Assembly: GCF_009389715.1 (NCBI RefSeq) | Contig: NW_024068255.1 | Span: 62,001-126,000 of the forward strand | Direction: 5' to 3' | Source: Phoenix dactylifera | Taxonomy: Eukaryota; Streptophyta; Magnoliopsida; Arecales; Arecaceae | DNA length: 64,000 nucleotides | Shown: positions 45,624 through 58,316 of the stretch, one piece after another | Layout: every line of letters begins with the position of its first letter | How positions within the stretch are numbered: the first letter of the stretch is position 1 | The notes under the pieces: generated by a model | Database searches by the model: none | Told to the model about the DNA's origin: nothing | What the model saw: the letters and a program-made list of their open reading frames with translations, nothing else | Translations under genes and position numbers: made by a program

Positions 45624-46904
45624 TGACAGAGTGGGGATGCAGAATATCAATCTTTCTGGAGAATGGTTCCTTTTAAGCAACTTTAGTAAATTGTTAATTG
45701 ATCCCTCCTTTTATCTAGTACAAAATTTGTCTTGGCCGGTGTTTGAATATAGTTCTGGTGATGCTCGAACAGAAGATGTTTTGCTTTGATCGCCCTGATG
45801 ATCTTGTATTTGCTTAAGCCTAAGCTGCATTCTTTTTTTTCCTCTTAATGTACAGCTTGGTCTCATAACTGAAATGTTTAGTTATGCTTAATTTGATCGT
45901 GTTCTTCTTTATCTCTTCCTTTTTGAGCAATGATATTTGCATGACATATTCACGGTTTAGAGATCCATGGTTCTGTAAGGAGAGGAGTTTTCATGCCTAA
46001 ACGTCTTTGTTATCCTTTTTTTTTATTGTTAAATTTTTTCCTTTGGTTGGGACTGCTCTGCTCTCCTGTTTCAGGCACAACATTGCAGATCCAGATAGTG
46101 CAGTGCTTGCCTTTGAATATAGAATGGGCTCCATAGGAACTTTAGACCTGAAAAAGGAAATTATATATATTTTTTTGAATTAAATGATGAAACAACCAGC
46201 AACTCCTCGATTGGGCTTTTGATTGGCAACAGCATCTTATAAATTTCAATTTTATTTGAGCTTCCTGTTCTTCACCAAGATGATATTGGCATGCACATTT
46301 AAATTCATCTAAGGCTTTAATTTTTTCCTTCCCTCTCCTCCTAGCTCTCTTATAGCTTACTATTTCGCTTAATCTATAGCTCATCATAAATTACATACTT
46401 AGTCTTACTTAGAATTTTCATATATTTAATGATATATTTTTTTTAAAAAAACTTCGTCGTTCCCTGAAGCATACCTGAATTGTCAAACCTATACATTCTA
46501 CTTTGATTGACAAAAGCTTCATGCGTACATATCTCATTGCTCAATTAGCGAACAACTTATATCTTTGTTATCATTGGTGATGTCAGGAATGATGCAACTA
46601 AAAGTTGCTAACTCTTCTATTATTTTTTCTAATGTTATTATAACACTTAATTAATTTATTAAAATATTAAATTTATTTTATAAATTTTATTAGTATCGTG
46701 TTGATAAAAAAAAAATTCACTATTCTTTTTTTTTTAAGAAAAAGAAAATATACCTGTACTTTAAAAGGCTCGCTCGCATATTTTTTCCCCGGCCTAAGGC
46801 TTAAATCGTCGTTTCTACCTGACGCCAGTGGTGCCGGCCCCAAATCGAGCAAGGCTCCGCACTTCTGAACTCCTCCGTCCAGGCGGCCAGAGAGCCAGAG
46901 AGGG
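45624..46904. other. Intergenic: ankyrin gene 3' UTR and EMC8/9 promoter
   Basis: The first ~250 bases are probably the ankyrin-gene 3' UTR. The sequence just before 46905 is GC-richer and forms the 5' leader of the next gene. No clear TATA box. Confidence 0.45.
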
Positions 46905-49900
46905 ATGGGGGCGGAGTGCCATTACGAAGTAGCGCAGGCCGCCTACATAAAGGTGGTCCTCCACGCCCTCAAGCACCGCGCCTCCCCCGTCGGCGGCCTC
47001 CTCGTCGGCCGCCTTCCCGAAGACAACGCCTCCACCGTCCAGATCGCCGACGCCATCCCCCTTACACACTCCCAAATCGGCCTCCTACCTTCCCTCGAGC
47101 TCGCCCTCATCCAGGTTCCCATTTCCCCTCCCATCTCTCTCTCTCTCTCTGCCTATCTCTTCTGTTGTTTTCTACGGATTGGGGCTAAGTCTAGGGTTTT
47201 CTTTCTTATCGATAGGCAGAAGAACATTTCGGGGCTGAGGGGTTTTGTGTGGTGGGTTACTACCACGCCAACGAGAGGTACGATGACGCCGAGCTGGGAA
47301 ACGCTGCCAAGAAGATCGGCGATCATATATTCCGATACTTTCCCCGGGCTGCGTTGCTTATGGTCGGACTTTCTCTTTTTCTTCATTCTCTCCATTCTTT
47401 ATGAGTTTCAGGAATTCTTTGGTTTCATATATTTCATGTTGTTTATTGGTGTCTTGCTGGACCAGTTGGACGATAAGAGGCTGGAAGGGTTGCTGAAGGG
47501 GAAAGGACGGGATCTTGTAGTGCAGGTAATGGTAGTCCTCCTGTTGTTCTTTCATTGTGATCTTTCTTATTTGAATCGAAATTTTGAAGATTCTATTGTA
47601 GAGGTGGGAACGGGATTCTGGATTGGATCACTTTTATTTCTTCCCTAGAAAATATTCCTAGAAGCTTCTGTGCATAGGATAGGAGCATGGTCAGTCTTGG
47701 AGGAAATCAAGGTTGACTTCTATATGGATGCTATTTACCCTGGCAAAGCAAGAACTCTTTCAAGCCTTTAATTATAGTTTGTTTGACCTAATTTTCGGAT
47801 CTTTAAGAAAAAGAATTAAACATGAACAACAAGAAAAGGGGAAAGGCGAATAAATTGAAGGTTTTCATCAAATTTCTGTAGAAAGTAGCTGTGTACATTG
47901 TAGATTTGTAAAACTTACGAAGAGTAGTACTGGAATTAAAACAACTCGATCTTCTGATAACCCATAAGACACATCAACAAGTAACTTAACCTAGAGATTA
48001 TTGGAACTATTACTTGTATTTTTTGGTTTTTACATTTTAATCATTATCCAAGATTTATCTGTTTCTGATTTTAGATCATTTTTAATTTTCCTTCAAACGG
48101 ACATATCCATTCAGGTACTAATTTCTCTCTTGGGTGTCTGTAAAAAGATATTATCTTTTGGGTTGTTTTGTTCTTTGTCTCAAAAGACACATCCTTTAGT
48201 TTGGTAGTTTCACTGCTTGCATCCAAGGGTCACCCTTATTAATGATGGGATGCATCCAGACCTATTGTTCACATAAATTTGATGGACGATGCAACTCTTA
48301 CCCTTTAACATCCACTCAGACATCAAATGTTTATAAATGGGGCATGGTTTGTTTGCTCCTGTACATCCTAAGAACAACAAGAGAGTTTGATGGAGGTTGC
48401 CTTTGGTTGAGTTATTAATCATATATAATTCTTTTGAAAGGAAGAGATTTCTCGAATTGCTCTTACTTTCATCCCCAGCTTTCAAAGTTCTTTTGTCCTT
48501 TCCCTTTGTATTTGAGCTGAAGGATTGATTCACATTCACCCTTCAGCTATCTTATTGGATGCATCTTAAGGTGGGCAAAGTTTTTTGTTGATTCTTGGAT
48601 GTGTCTTATATTGATTGGGTCTGCCTTTTGATGTAACTATCTAATTGAAGGGCATGTCTTGTTGGAAAAATAACATAACAAACTGAGAGATGTTCCTCTT
48701 TTGGAGACACCCAAGAGAGTAATATACTATGTCAACAAACATGTTCATCCAAAAGAGAACAAAAGGGAATTAAAACATAAAGAAACCAATTTTGAATCAA
48801 TATTTAAACATAGAATCAGAAAAATAATCTCCAATAATTCTCAAATGATTCAAGATATAAACCAAATAAAAGTTACACATTTGGACAAATAATTCTATGA
48901 ATTGACTGAAATTATTGGTTTTAAGTATCATTTTCTCGTAGTAAGAACCGTCTATAAGAAATCATGGTGAAGTCTTTTGTGCAGAATTCACAAATTTTAC
49001 ACATAACACAAGCTGTTGCAAATACATTCTGTGTATTACATTACAACTTGCTAAAGTACCTTGTTTTCCTAAATGCTCTATAGATGCCGAACCTAATAAG
49101 TTGGAGCGTCACTAGAATTAGTCGGTTGGTTAGGTCCTGGGAACCTGGCTCAATTAAGCTGGTTCACGTTGACTTTTAAACCAATTACTTGTTTGTTACC
49201 CAACTCAAACTTTGGTTCATGTCTAGGTTTAAGTTGATCCACCTTAATTATAATTTGATGAGACCCTTATATACATACACACATACACATAATTAAAAGT
49301 GTTCTTAAACCATTGGATTGTGTGGTCTGATCTAATGGTTGAGGGTTGTTTTGGTATAATAGTAGAGAGTGGAGATTGTACTAACTTAAATCATCGTTCT
49401 TGTCCTCTCTTATTGCTCTATTTGGATATAATGAAGAGAAGATAGGAGAAGAGAAAAGGGAAGAGAGAAGAGAAGAAAATAATTTGCTCTCTTGTTTGGG
49501 TGTATTGGAGAGAAATGAAAAGAAATTTATTTGGACCATCTAGTGCAGAGGGGGGGAGGGGGAGAAATAAAAAGAGATTTGTTTCTTCCCTCCAAATCTC
49601 TTCACTTTTGGGGAGATAATTTTTTCTCTCCATTTCTTTTCTTCTCTCAACCTCTTCCCTTATTTTCCTAACCAAATGAGAGAAACTCAATTTCTCTCTT
49701 TACTTTTTCTTCTCTCCATTTCTCTCAATCCAAACAGGATGTTAATTCTCACTAGGTGGAATCCTAGCCCCATTCACATGCCTTATCGATCTCCACCAGC
49801 ACTTGGTCATCAAGCATCAATATTCACAGGCCATCTTGTTGGTCCTCTCCCTCCCTTATTACCTTTCTCCTTAGTCCTCTCTTAGGCCCTCTCTCGTGTC

Positions 49901-52116
49901 TTTCTTCTTTTTTTCTCCCTATTTCCCCCCTTGTAGATCTTGCCCCTATCATCATTGCTCCATGCTTTCACCCTCCTTGCCAACTTGCCACGATGACCAG
50001 AATTTAACTGTAGTAGCCCAACCAAAGACTCATCGAAACTCTTTGATCCCTCCACTGCTAGCTGCCACTTGACCTCTTTGCCCCTTGCTGCTTGTCCCAG
50101 TACTCTCTTCCATCCTGGCTAGCCATTACCACCAAAGCAGTGCCAACCCTAATGTGTTTTCCTTCCCAAAACTAAACCTGTTTGCTATTTGGTGAGCTGA
50201 GTTTGGTGCTTGATATAGGCTGAGTCAGCTTTCAAAAATCTAGGTTGGCCCAAACTCTGACTAGATTTGAACTGACTTGTTTACGACCCTAAGCCTCACA
50301 TCCACAAGTCTATTACGGGTATTTTGTAATGACATGGATGCTACTTAATTGGATGTGGACCTAAAGCACTACCACCATAAGAGGTATTGAGGGGGTAATT
50401 TACTTGTAGTGTTTTCTGAATTTCTTCAACAACCCAAGAATTAGTAGCAGCTGAGACAGCCCTATGATCTGTAACAAGTTTGGGTAGCCATTAGTCGGTA
50501 ATCATGTATGGGCTTTAATCTCTTCTTCTTGATAGTTTTACAATTTTGTGTTGCGCAAACCTTTTTGCAAGATCTAATATTTGTAAAAGTAAAACCAACA
50601 TATAAAATAAAGATATGAGAATAATTAAATTTTGTAGGTAGCATCAGTTTACTATTTTTCACAACATTGTTACATCATATGATAATTGGGATAGCATGGA
50701 ATAACACCGACATTTAAAGAAACATGAGTGGCTTGATTGGCGACCAAGTTTGCCATCCATAGATAAACTGCCTAGCAACCCTTATTACTCTTCGTTAGGG
50801 CCTTGCTAAGAAGAAGTTGGTGATATCAGCTCACTCGGATTTCTATTTTTAACAATACCAAAATTCACTTTGAAGGTGATTTCCACTATCCCTAGAAAAA
50901 TGATGGCAGGTGATCCACAGGCTTATCCGCTCATCTGACCTACTCTAACTCGCCAGTGTGGCCTCATTGAGACTCGATTGGCAATTATTGCATGATGTGG
51001 GGTGTTCTAGCATCCAAAGAAGGCTGAAAATGTAACCATATGCGTTTAATATTTCGATGACATGTTATAATATTTAAAATTAAGAAAAATGTTCTTTAAA
51101 TAAGTAATAATTATATGCATTATACAGCTTCATGCATTTTGTATTGTAAACTAATATTGTAACTGCTTAGAATATTACAATAACAAATTAACTTGGAATT
51201 ACAAAGGGATATGTATAAGTATGTTTGAGGTATTATACATGTACTGTTCATACTATGAGAAGTTGAGAGATTATGGAATACCTTGAATTTTTAACCTTTT
51301 TTCTATCTAAAATGATGACTTGTTTGGTCATTGGCATTTCAATTTGTATATTAGGTTCTCAAATTCCCAATCAAGGAAAAGGTACGAGTTCCTTGATTAG
51401 AAATAAAAGACTATTGAGATGGGCTGGTGAAAGTTAAAAAAAGGAAAGCAGAGCACTACCATGTATTGCTACATACTGTTATATAGATGCATATTGAAAC
51501 GATATAAGTTGATTATGCGAATCTTTTGAAACACAAATTTTAAGTTAATAGGGCTATTGGTTGATGGTGTGCTAGGTTGATCAGGTCAATCAAAAGGATT
51601 GTGGTCGATCAGATAAATATGGGTTCAGCACCTTCGCAACAAAGACTTAAAATTTCTAGTGCAAGCAGAGACTAAGCAAACTAGGAAATAAAAAAAATTG
51701 AACAGATATGAACTGAGAAACCTGATTGGTGTAATTTAATTGACAAGTACACTGTTTTAATGAAAATGGAAATTGATTAAGTACACCATCGATCCATGGA
51801 GACTCCAGGCAGGTTATAACTTATTGTCGAAGGCAAGATTCCTGCTTCTAAGGCATGCAGGACAATTTAGCTGTAGTCTTGTGAGTGCATGCTGTGCTAT
51901 AGTTTTGGTCTACAGGTGCCAAGCAGTTTGACATCAGTTTAAACAGGTGACAAGCGACCTGCCGCTAGTTTGGCCAAGGTTCTAGTTTCCCATAGGGTTT
52001 TCGAATAAAGGAATGCACGTATAGCGAGGGGTTCTTGGACCATGGATAAGGGTATCATAGACTATGACACTTGGCCATCCTAGGGCAGCACGAAAAATTA
52101 GGTATCTACATCTAGT

Positions 52117-52197
<81 letters not shown>

Positions 52198-53459
52198 TAA
52201 GGTTTGCCATACTGGTTGGTACCGTACCATACCGGGCATATAGTACTGTACCGCTACGCAGTCTCGTACCATACCGATATTTGGTATGCCTCGCTGTCTT
52301 GTACAATATTGCATACCGATACTATAATAGGATGGTACCGGTATGGGGTCCGGTACCGAGATGGTGAACCTTGATACATGTATGTGTTATATAAAAATTC
52401 CATACATACACATGTAGATCTAGTGTGATTGTATTAGCTTTCCTGTGAGCTGATATTTGATATTCTTGTGTAGCATTTGCATGCATCATCATCTTTTGCA
52501 TCTTGTTTGAAGCCTATTCTGCCTATTAGGGGACTTTCAGATTGGATCAACACAAATGGTTTTTTCTATTGGAAGCATAGGGAAAGCCAATTATTAATGC
52601 TCAAGGAACAGTTCATAGAGTGAAGATTTGGATGGTTTTATTTTAATTGCTGGATACACTTCTAATGACATGCAAATTGGTAGACTCTTTATCCTGATTA
52701 TTGTGTTTCAATACTGTTGCTTGAGGTTCTATCCCCATTGACCTCTTCTTTGAATTCGGTATTATGGTACTTGAAAGGTTTTGTCTTTTTTTTGAGGTTG
52801 CGGATGTGCCAGTTTGTTTTGCTTTCTACTTGTATTACCTTAGATTTCAGTCGGTACATGATTTCTTCAGCAATTGTATCTCTCCAGGAAATTTCAAAAG
52901 ATCATAATTAATAAGTCAAGACAAGAATTCCTGTTAGCAAAACTGAAACATATGCCACTAATTTGAGATGGTGCAGAGGCATAGGATTCTGGTTTCACTC
53001 CATTGTTGGATCTTGTTATCTGTGGTTAGCCATTGTTTTTAGTTTTGGCTCATTATTTCATGTAAATATATGGTTTATGATACATAGCTTATTTGCAGTA
53101 AGTGCCTTTCTACTCTCTCATCTTGCTTCTCGACTATTGTGCAGCTGTACACAAGGGATTCGTCAAAAAGCTGGCACCAAGCTGGATCAGATGGAAGTAG
53201 TCAGATGACCATAAAAGAGCCATCAGCCAATGTATTGTTGTTGGATTATATTTCTTCTGAGAAATGGCAAGACATAGTTGATTTTGACGACCATCTTGAT
53301 GACATTAGCAAGTAAGCTCTGACTATGATATAATATCTTTTACTATTTTCCTCATTCATTCTGTACATGTTGCTACAAGTGCATATCCCAGATTCGCATA
53401 TATCTTTAATCAATATATGTTTTTACAGGGACTGGTTGAACCCTGATCTCTTCAAGTAA
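46905..53459 (+). CDS. ER membrane protein complex subunit 8/9 homologue (204 aa, five exons)
   Basis: Exons 46905-47114, 47216-47362, 47466-47525, 53145-53311 and 53429-53459; all introns GT..AG, total 205 codons with stop. The protein starts M-G-A-E-C-H-Y-E-V and contains the MPN-like/UPF0172 core (V-G-G-L-L-V-G; V-V-G-Y-Y-H-A-N-E-R; G-D-H-I-F-R-Y-F-P) and the conserved tail S-S-E-K-W-Q-D-I-V-D-F-D-D-H-L-D-D then D-W-L-N-P-D-L-F-K. Arabidopsis At5g55940 has the same tail and similar length. The EMC inserts tail-anchored and multi-pass proteins into the ER membrane; EMC8/9 is a cytosolic-side subunit without the JAMM metal triad. Intron 3 is 5.6 kb and holds repeats. Confidence 0.95.
49414..49741. 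mobile_element. MITE-like element with purine/pyrimidine arms
   Basis: The left end attgctctatttggata and right end tcaatccaaacaggatgt are imperfect inverted partners. The left arm is rich in gaga/aagagaa and the right arm in ttctctcc, so the whole can fold into a long hairpin. About 328 bp. Terminal duplication not clear. Confidence 0.5.
52116..52190. repeat. (CT)n(TA)n compound microsatellite
   Basis: About 28 bases of CT directly followed by about 48 bases of TA. Confidence 0.95.
52199..52372. mobile_element. Small MITE (taccgtacc-rich)
   Basis: Begins aaggtttgccat and ends atggtgaacctt, a 12-base terminal inverted repeat with two mismatches. The interior is full of taccggtac and accgtaccat words that self-pair. 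A diverged relative lies at about 60010-60200. Confidence 0.65.
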
Positions 53460-54019
53460 TTGGTTCAGTGTTTGCTGGTAACTTCATCGTTGGACTTACT
53501 AGTCAATATCTGATATTTTGCTGAACCAATTTGCTTGAACTGGAATCCTGAAATCGTTCAAAATGTTTGGCTGCCGTACCAGCCATGGGAAAGTGGAGTA
53601 CTTCGGTTGGAACAAGTAACTTTTGATCACATTTAAAATCTAGCAGAAGAGAAATTTCTATATTGTCTTTTAAGTGAACGGATAGTTTGCAGTTGCTCTC
53701 TCTCCTCTCTCTTTTTTTTCCCTTGGCTTAACTTGTGTCAGGCAAGGATTTGCAATTTTATATACGTTTGCAGCCTTGCGTATGTAATCTGTCTGGTTCC
53801 AGTTATTTCCAGTTTAATATAGATGCTGAGGATATTGTCGGCCTTATGCCTTCATTAGAAATTTTTATGATCTTTAAGGTTCTAATACTTTGATTGTTGT
53901 TTTCCTAATGTGGCTTGCAGTCGGTTGAAGGTTATTAGCTATTATTTGCCGTTGCATCAATATTAAAAGCATTTCCCTTTGGGCCTCCATGTCAGTGGTT
54001 TTGGTGCAATATGTTCTTG

Positions 54020-54368
54020 GATGGCGAGGGAGGAGGGGGAGGGAGAGTAGGTATGGAAAATGGCGCGGGCGGCGTTGATCTCGTGGATGGTGAGGGGGTC
54101 GAGGGGGTGGCGGGGGACGTCGGACTCGTGGTCTCGGGTGGTGGTAGCGGAGTGGGAGGAGTTCTGGATCAAGTCGGGGCTGGACTTGGGTTGGATGCGG
54201 TTCTTAGAGTTGCACCGAGGCGAATAGCGCGTGCAGTCGAGGAAGTCGGCCTTGTCGGTGGTGGGGTAGCGCACGTGAACCCAGGAGCGGGAGAAGAGCA
54301 AGCAAAAGGAGGAAGGGGCCGATGGTGAGGAAGAGGAAGAGGAAGCGGAGGAGAGAGGTGGTTTCCAT
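54020..54368 (-). pseudogene. Copper amine oxidase gene, broken 5' fragment
   Basis: The ATG at 54368 opens a hydrophobic leader (T-S-L-L-R-F-L-F-L-F-L-T-I-G-P-F-L-L-L) but this frame soon stops. The neighbouring +1 frame carries the expected continuation: R-Y-P-T-T-D-K-A-D-F-L-D and then H-P-L-D-P-L-T-I-H-E-I-N-A-A-R-A-I, the N-terminal domain block of plant copper amine oxidases. A frameshift thus lies between leader and body, and homology ends at about 54020, roughly 110 residues into a ~700-residue enzyme. No topaquinone or His-ligand region is present in the window. A secreted polyamine oxidase is the parent; this copy is dead unless the frame break is a sequencing error and the rest lies elsewhere. 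Confidence 0.75.
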
Positions 54369-54420
54369 CTTTCTGCTCTCGAGTGCTTGTGATGGTGGCG
54401 ATGGCGGGTAGGTTTAATAA

Positions 54421-54780
54421 GTGATTGATCTGTTGAGGTTTATGAAGCACCCCGATCTTCTCCGCCCCCCGTTCCTCCTTATTAATTCCCTTCTTTGTCT
54501 TCTCCTTGCGTCGTCTTCTCTTCTTCCGAAAACGCGAGCCCTCTCCCTCCTTTCTTTCCTCCTCGCTTTCCTTTCTTCTCTCCTCTCATTCCTTTTCTTC
54601 CTTGACAACCGGACCGGTCGAGCCAGCTTCCCTCCTTCCTTCTCTCTTCCTTCCCTTCTTTCCTTCTTCTCCCCTGCCAACCAGGCCAGCAGGCCGCGTG
54701 ATGCGCTCTTCTTCTTTTTTCCTTATTCCGGCTCTCCTCACGGGCGCCATCCTTCCTTTTCTTTTTCTAGAGTATATGAC
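54421..54780. repeat. Pyrimidine-rich simple sequence
   Basis: Long run of ttcct/tcttctcc words on the plus strand. The frames on both strands (125 and 88 codons) are low-complexity Ser/Leu/Phe or Arg/Glu/Lys products. Confidence 0.6.
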
Positions 54781-56040
54781 CTGGTGATAATTCAATAGAC
54801 GGACTTGGTAAATACGTTCGTGAGATATTTTTCAGAACATCTTGTCATAAATATTATATTGGCATTTCAAATAAAGATATGGTGACGATCCAGACCCGGG
54901 TTTGATTCCCAGCTTTCCATCCTTTATTGGCTCAGAAAAAGAGAGATGGTGGGTCACCTTTTCATCAGATCCACATCCGTTTGAACCTAAACTAATAAGG
55001 GTTAACAAAGCAATCATTATTCCTATTTGAGCCTAAGGATCTAATTTACTCAAGTGCCCCTCAATTTAGCCTTGCTTAAATGCAACCTAAGCTAGCCTAA
55101 AGGTCTGCTGCTGGATTTGATTAGACAAAAATTAATCCAAAACAGTCCAGTAGTATAAGAGAAGGAATAGCATGTGTATATATTTTATTCTTTCATGGAA
55201 ACCTCAGTCTTGGTTGGGGACGGTTTTTTTTTTTTTTTAAAAAAGAACTCTGTATAGGGATGCGATATCCAAATTTTGCCACGCCTACAGTTTGCCTTCG
55301 ATGTCTTTATCCAATCCAAATAGTTGATTGTGTTGGGTTTGGTCTTCTTGGATTGAAATGTGGACTATATTGTGGGAGATTCATCCAGTTTTCACTTTTC
55401 AGCCGCAAGGCCACGTTCTCCTCGGCTCCATCTGACCTAGGCTGCACTACTGTCCTCCACCCGTTGCTCGAGCCTGCATCAATTACTGTGCAATAAGACC
55501 AGGGTTGAAGCCCGCCCGAGCCTGCGGGCCTTACCGGTGTGCCCGCCACTGTTCGACGGATTGTCTGAGTGGACGGAGGGGAGGAGGGGGAGGAAACTTT
55601 TGATCTTTTGAGTGGTGAGGGGTTCTCGATGGCGTGGTGGTGGGTCTCAGCTTCGTTATATTGGGCGACGGATCGGGCGAACGGCGCAGGTTGGCGGGAG
55701 GCGGACAAGTCTGAAGAGCGTTTGGATTGCATCCGGTCCTTCGAGATGCAACGGAATCGGTCGTACTGTAGGTTTTCCCAAAATTTCTGGCTACATCATT
55801 ATCATAACGAAGGTAAATTTGGGTCGGAATACGAAGTTTTGGGAGCACGAGCCGTCCATCCACCTTCACAGAAATATTCATATCTCGTCCTTGACGTCCG
55901 CGCTTTAGATCCCATTTTTCCTTTCTCAACGTAATTAAGAATCAAATCTCGAAACTTTGCAACAAGACGAAATATATAAAAAACGCAGACCCGAGAGACT
56001 GGAAAACAGCTCAAAAACTTTGAACGAGGGTAGAAGATGA
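54781..56040. other. Intergenic sequence with unassigned open frames
   Basis: Overlapping frames on both strands at 55307-55934 (up to 141 codons) lie in a locally GC-rich stretch. None shows a domain I recognise, and neither strand is clearly favoured. Confidence 0.4.
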
Positions 56041-56143
56041 CCCATTAGAAGGTTCCAGGAATCAAGCCGGTCGGCTCATGTGACCACTCCCACCAGTTCC
56101 GCTGGCCACCGAAGTTTCAATGCTGATTTAGATCTCCCTCTAG

Positions 56144-56153
56144 ATATTTAAAT
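56144..56153 (+). promoter_or_regulatory. Candidate TATA box of the CLE gene
   Basis: tatttaaata, about 170 bases upstream of the ATG, followed by a ct-rich leader (ctctattcttctcttctcc). Confidence 0.45.
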
Positions 56154-56319
56154 AAGCAAATTACATCAGGCACAAATATTTCTCTATTCTTCTCTTCTCC
56201 TTGGCCACCCCAATACCCTGCCTTCACACCGTTCGGTCCCTCCCGTTCTCCCTCTCGCTGCAACCTCCGGGGTGGAGTTCTTGCAGTGAACCGATGAGCC
56301 GTGTCTGATAGATCATATC

Positions 56320-56586
56320 ATGATTCACTCCCTTCGGAGGAGACAAGGGGTGGTGTCGTGCTCGTGGGTCATTGTGGTGTTTCTTATGCAACTGGTCTTC
56401 CTTCACTCTACCATGCTCGCGGAGGACGCTCGTGCTTCTGCCTTCTTGGACTTGGCTCCCCTTTCAGCTGCTCCGAGCGGACCGGTTATGTACGACAGCC
56501 GTGACAACCACGAGAACGAAGATGACTTGGTCGGAGCGGATAAGAGGGAGGTCCCTACCGGCGCAAATCCCCTTCACAATAGATGA
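56320..56586 (+). CDS. CLE-family signalling peptide precursor (88 aa)
   Basis: Single-exon frame. Residues ~11-35 are hydrophobic (W-V-I-V-V-F-L-M-Q-L-V-F-L), acting as a signal peptide with likely cleavage near A-E-D-A-R-A. A variable acidic middle follows. The C-terminus is R-E-V-P-T-G-A-N-P-L-H-N plus a final Arg, which fits the 12-residue CLE motif (R-x-V-P-x-G-x-[ND]-P-[LI]-[HS]-[NH]): Pro at 4 and 9, Gly at 6, Asn at 12. The precursor length (80-100 aa), the motif at the extreme C-terminus and the absence of introns are as usual. CLE peptides are secreted, trimmed and bound by LRR receptor kinases controlling meristem or vascular fate. The subgroup cannot be fixed by eye; the motif resembles CLV3/CLE40-type more than the TDIF type (H-E-V-P-S-G-P-N-P-I-S-N). 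Confidence 0.88.
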   Translation: MIHSLRRRQGVVSCSWVIVVFLMQLVFLHSTMLAEDARASAFLDLAPLSAAPSGPVMYDSRDNHENEDDLVGADKREVPTGANPLHNR

Positions 56587-56649
56587 ATATGCTTTCTGCA
56601 AGTCTACCCCTTACTCCCATGTATGTTATATTGCCTTCTTTAACTTGCT

Positions 56650-57800
56650 GCCATAGATCGAGATAAAAGAGGAGAGTTGGCTGTAATGCATACCAGGAGA
56701 GGTATCTTTGAGAGAAAGGTGACACCAAGGTTGGTGAAGACTGAGGGAGATCAACAGTAGCTGAATCTTTTAAATGGGATTCTTCACCTCTTCTATGTGG
56801 ACTCCTGCTTTTTCTTCTGGCTAGATGGTGCCTTCTAGCTTTGTTACCATCTACGAGTCATTTGTTGAATGTGGTTTCCGTTTCTCCTTTCGCTTTTCTT
56901 CATTTTTCTTGGGCGAAGAAGTATGAGAAAAATAAAAAAAAAGCTTCATTTCTTTGTTTTTCGTGCATTTCTCTTCTGCAATACTCGATGCCATTAGCTT
57001 GAAATTTGGCTAGATGAAAATAAGTTTGGTCGGTTTTAAGTATTGACACTGGCGCTTGGTAAGCGAATCTGCCTGAATTCTACGAGTCGACATCCGGTTT
57101 GGCAAGGGAAGGGACTCTTTAAGTGAGAACGAACTTATCTAAGTTATCAACGCAATATTATTCCGTCTTTATTTGCCTTCTCTCCCTACTTTCTCAGCAA
57201 CTGAGAGAGAGAATCATACGGTAACTAGACGCGGTTATTCTCCATTTACCGTGCATGGCATTTGAAATCCTCAGACTGACCATTAAGGATTTAAAGAGTC
57301 TATGGCAATAGAAAGGATGGCGTAGCCTACTCGAATTTCATCAAGCTTATGAAATCATATTACAGAAATTATTCGAAAATCGACAAAATATTTGGCAGCA
57401 TTTTCACTTATAAATGTCATGCATCTAAGCTTACATGACTGGTTCTTGCAAGGTCGGTCAGACGAGAAATGCATGCTTAATTTGACACCCGGCCTTCATA
57501 GTAAAGTGGTGCCTCTCGAGTCTCGAAACAAGAAGTATAGAGAGAATTTGAGCCATCCGGTTTATCAAAAAACAAGAAGTTAGAAGATATGGATGCCATG
57601 GATCCTGTAGTTCTATAGTTTTTATATCTGAACCATCCAATTTTATAGCCACACTAACGTCTTCCATGTTGAGCTCAGAAAACTGCAGTTTGGTGCGGGA
57701 AGAAATGGAAATTTGATACAAATTAAAGTCGTTTCCATACTGGCTTATTTGCGGGATTGCAAGCACCAACCTTGCTTATTTACGCATAAATTTGAATACT
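56650..57800. other. Intergenic, CLE gene 3' flank
   Basis: The first few hundred bases are presumably the CLE 3' UTR. The minus-strand frame at 57458-57769 (103 codons) has no recognisable domain. Confidence 0.4.
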
Positions 57801-57899
57801 ATTTTATATTAAAAAAATTGGACATTTTGACATCGGCCTAAATTGATCTTCTTGATCTTAGTCTTAACCAAATTGAATAACAACGATGAAAATCGATTC

Positions 57900-58316
57900 G
57901 TGCTAATAAAGACCAATAGTTATGGTGACACCACAGTTAATGCATGATCGGCATGATTGTCCTCACATATTGCTTGCATGGGAGGGTTATCACGTTATAA
58001 ACGCGATGCTGACCGTTACCATACAATGAAGGCACAATGCACTAAATCAGATAACAGATCCGTATTGTATCCTTTATAAAGGAGCAGCTCTGGGATCCTC
58101 AGAGAGATTCTTGCTTTATTATTTTGCTTAAGCAATAGAGGATCTTTTGCTAGAAATCTTTCGACAAGTAGACTTCTTGCAGGTTGGCCTCAGCGGTCAT
58201 CAATTTTTTCTTTTCTCAATATCATTCGATCTAACTTCTTTCCGATTCTTATTGATCTTAGAATGGGCCGAATTGCATCTCGGGACTCGGTTCAAAATTT
58301 AATGGCAACAATAGCA
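57900..58316 (+). mobile_element. Degenerate LTR-like segment
   Basis: Has a TATA-like ctttataaagg (about 58071), a stretch cttaagcaatagaggatctt ... ttgctagaaatctttcgaca and an end near ggcaacaatagcag. The block recurs in diverged form at about 61230-61436 (cttaagcatcataggctctc ... ctgctggaaacctttcggca), suggesting two related LTR ends. The start is approximate. Confidence 0.45.

Larger units (their letters stand above)
47526..53144 (+). other. EMC8/9 intron 3 with embedded repeats
   Basis: A 5619-base intron that makes up most of the gene. It contains a MITE-like element (49414-49741), a (CT)n/(TA)n tract and a second small MITE (52199-52372). The remaining sequence is AT-rich with no recognisable exon. 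Confidence 0.8.

Noticed and set aside
55307..55934. Overlapping 98-141 codon frames on both strands
   Set aside because: No domain, signal or splice logic; neither strand is preferred. Kept only as unassigned sequence.
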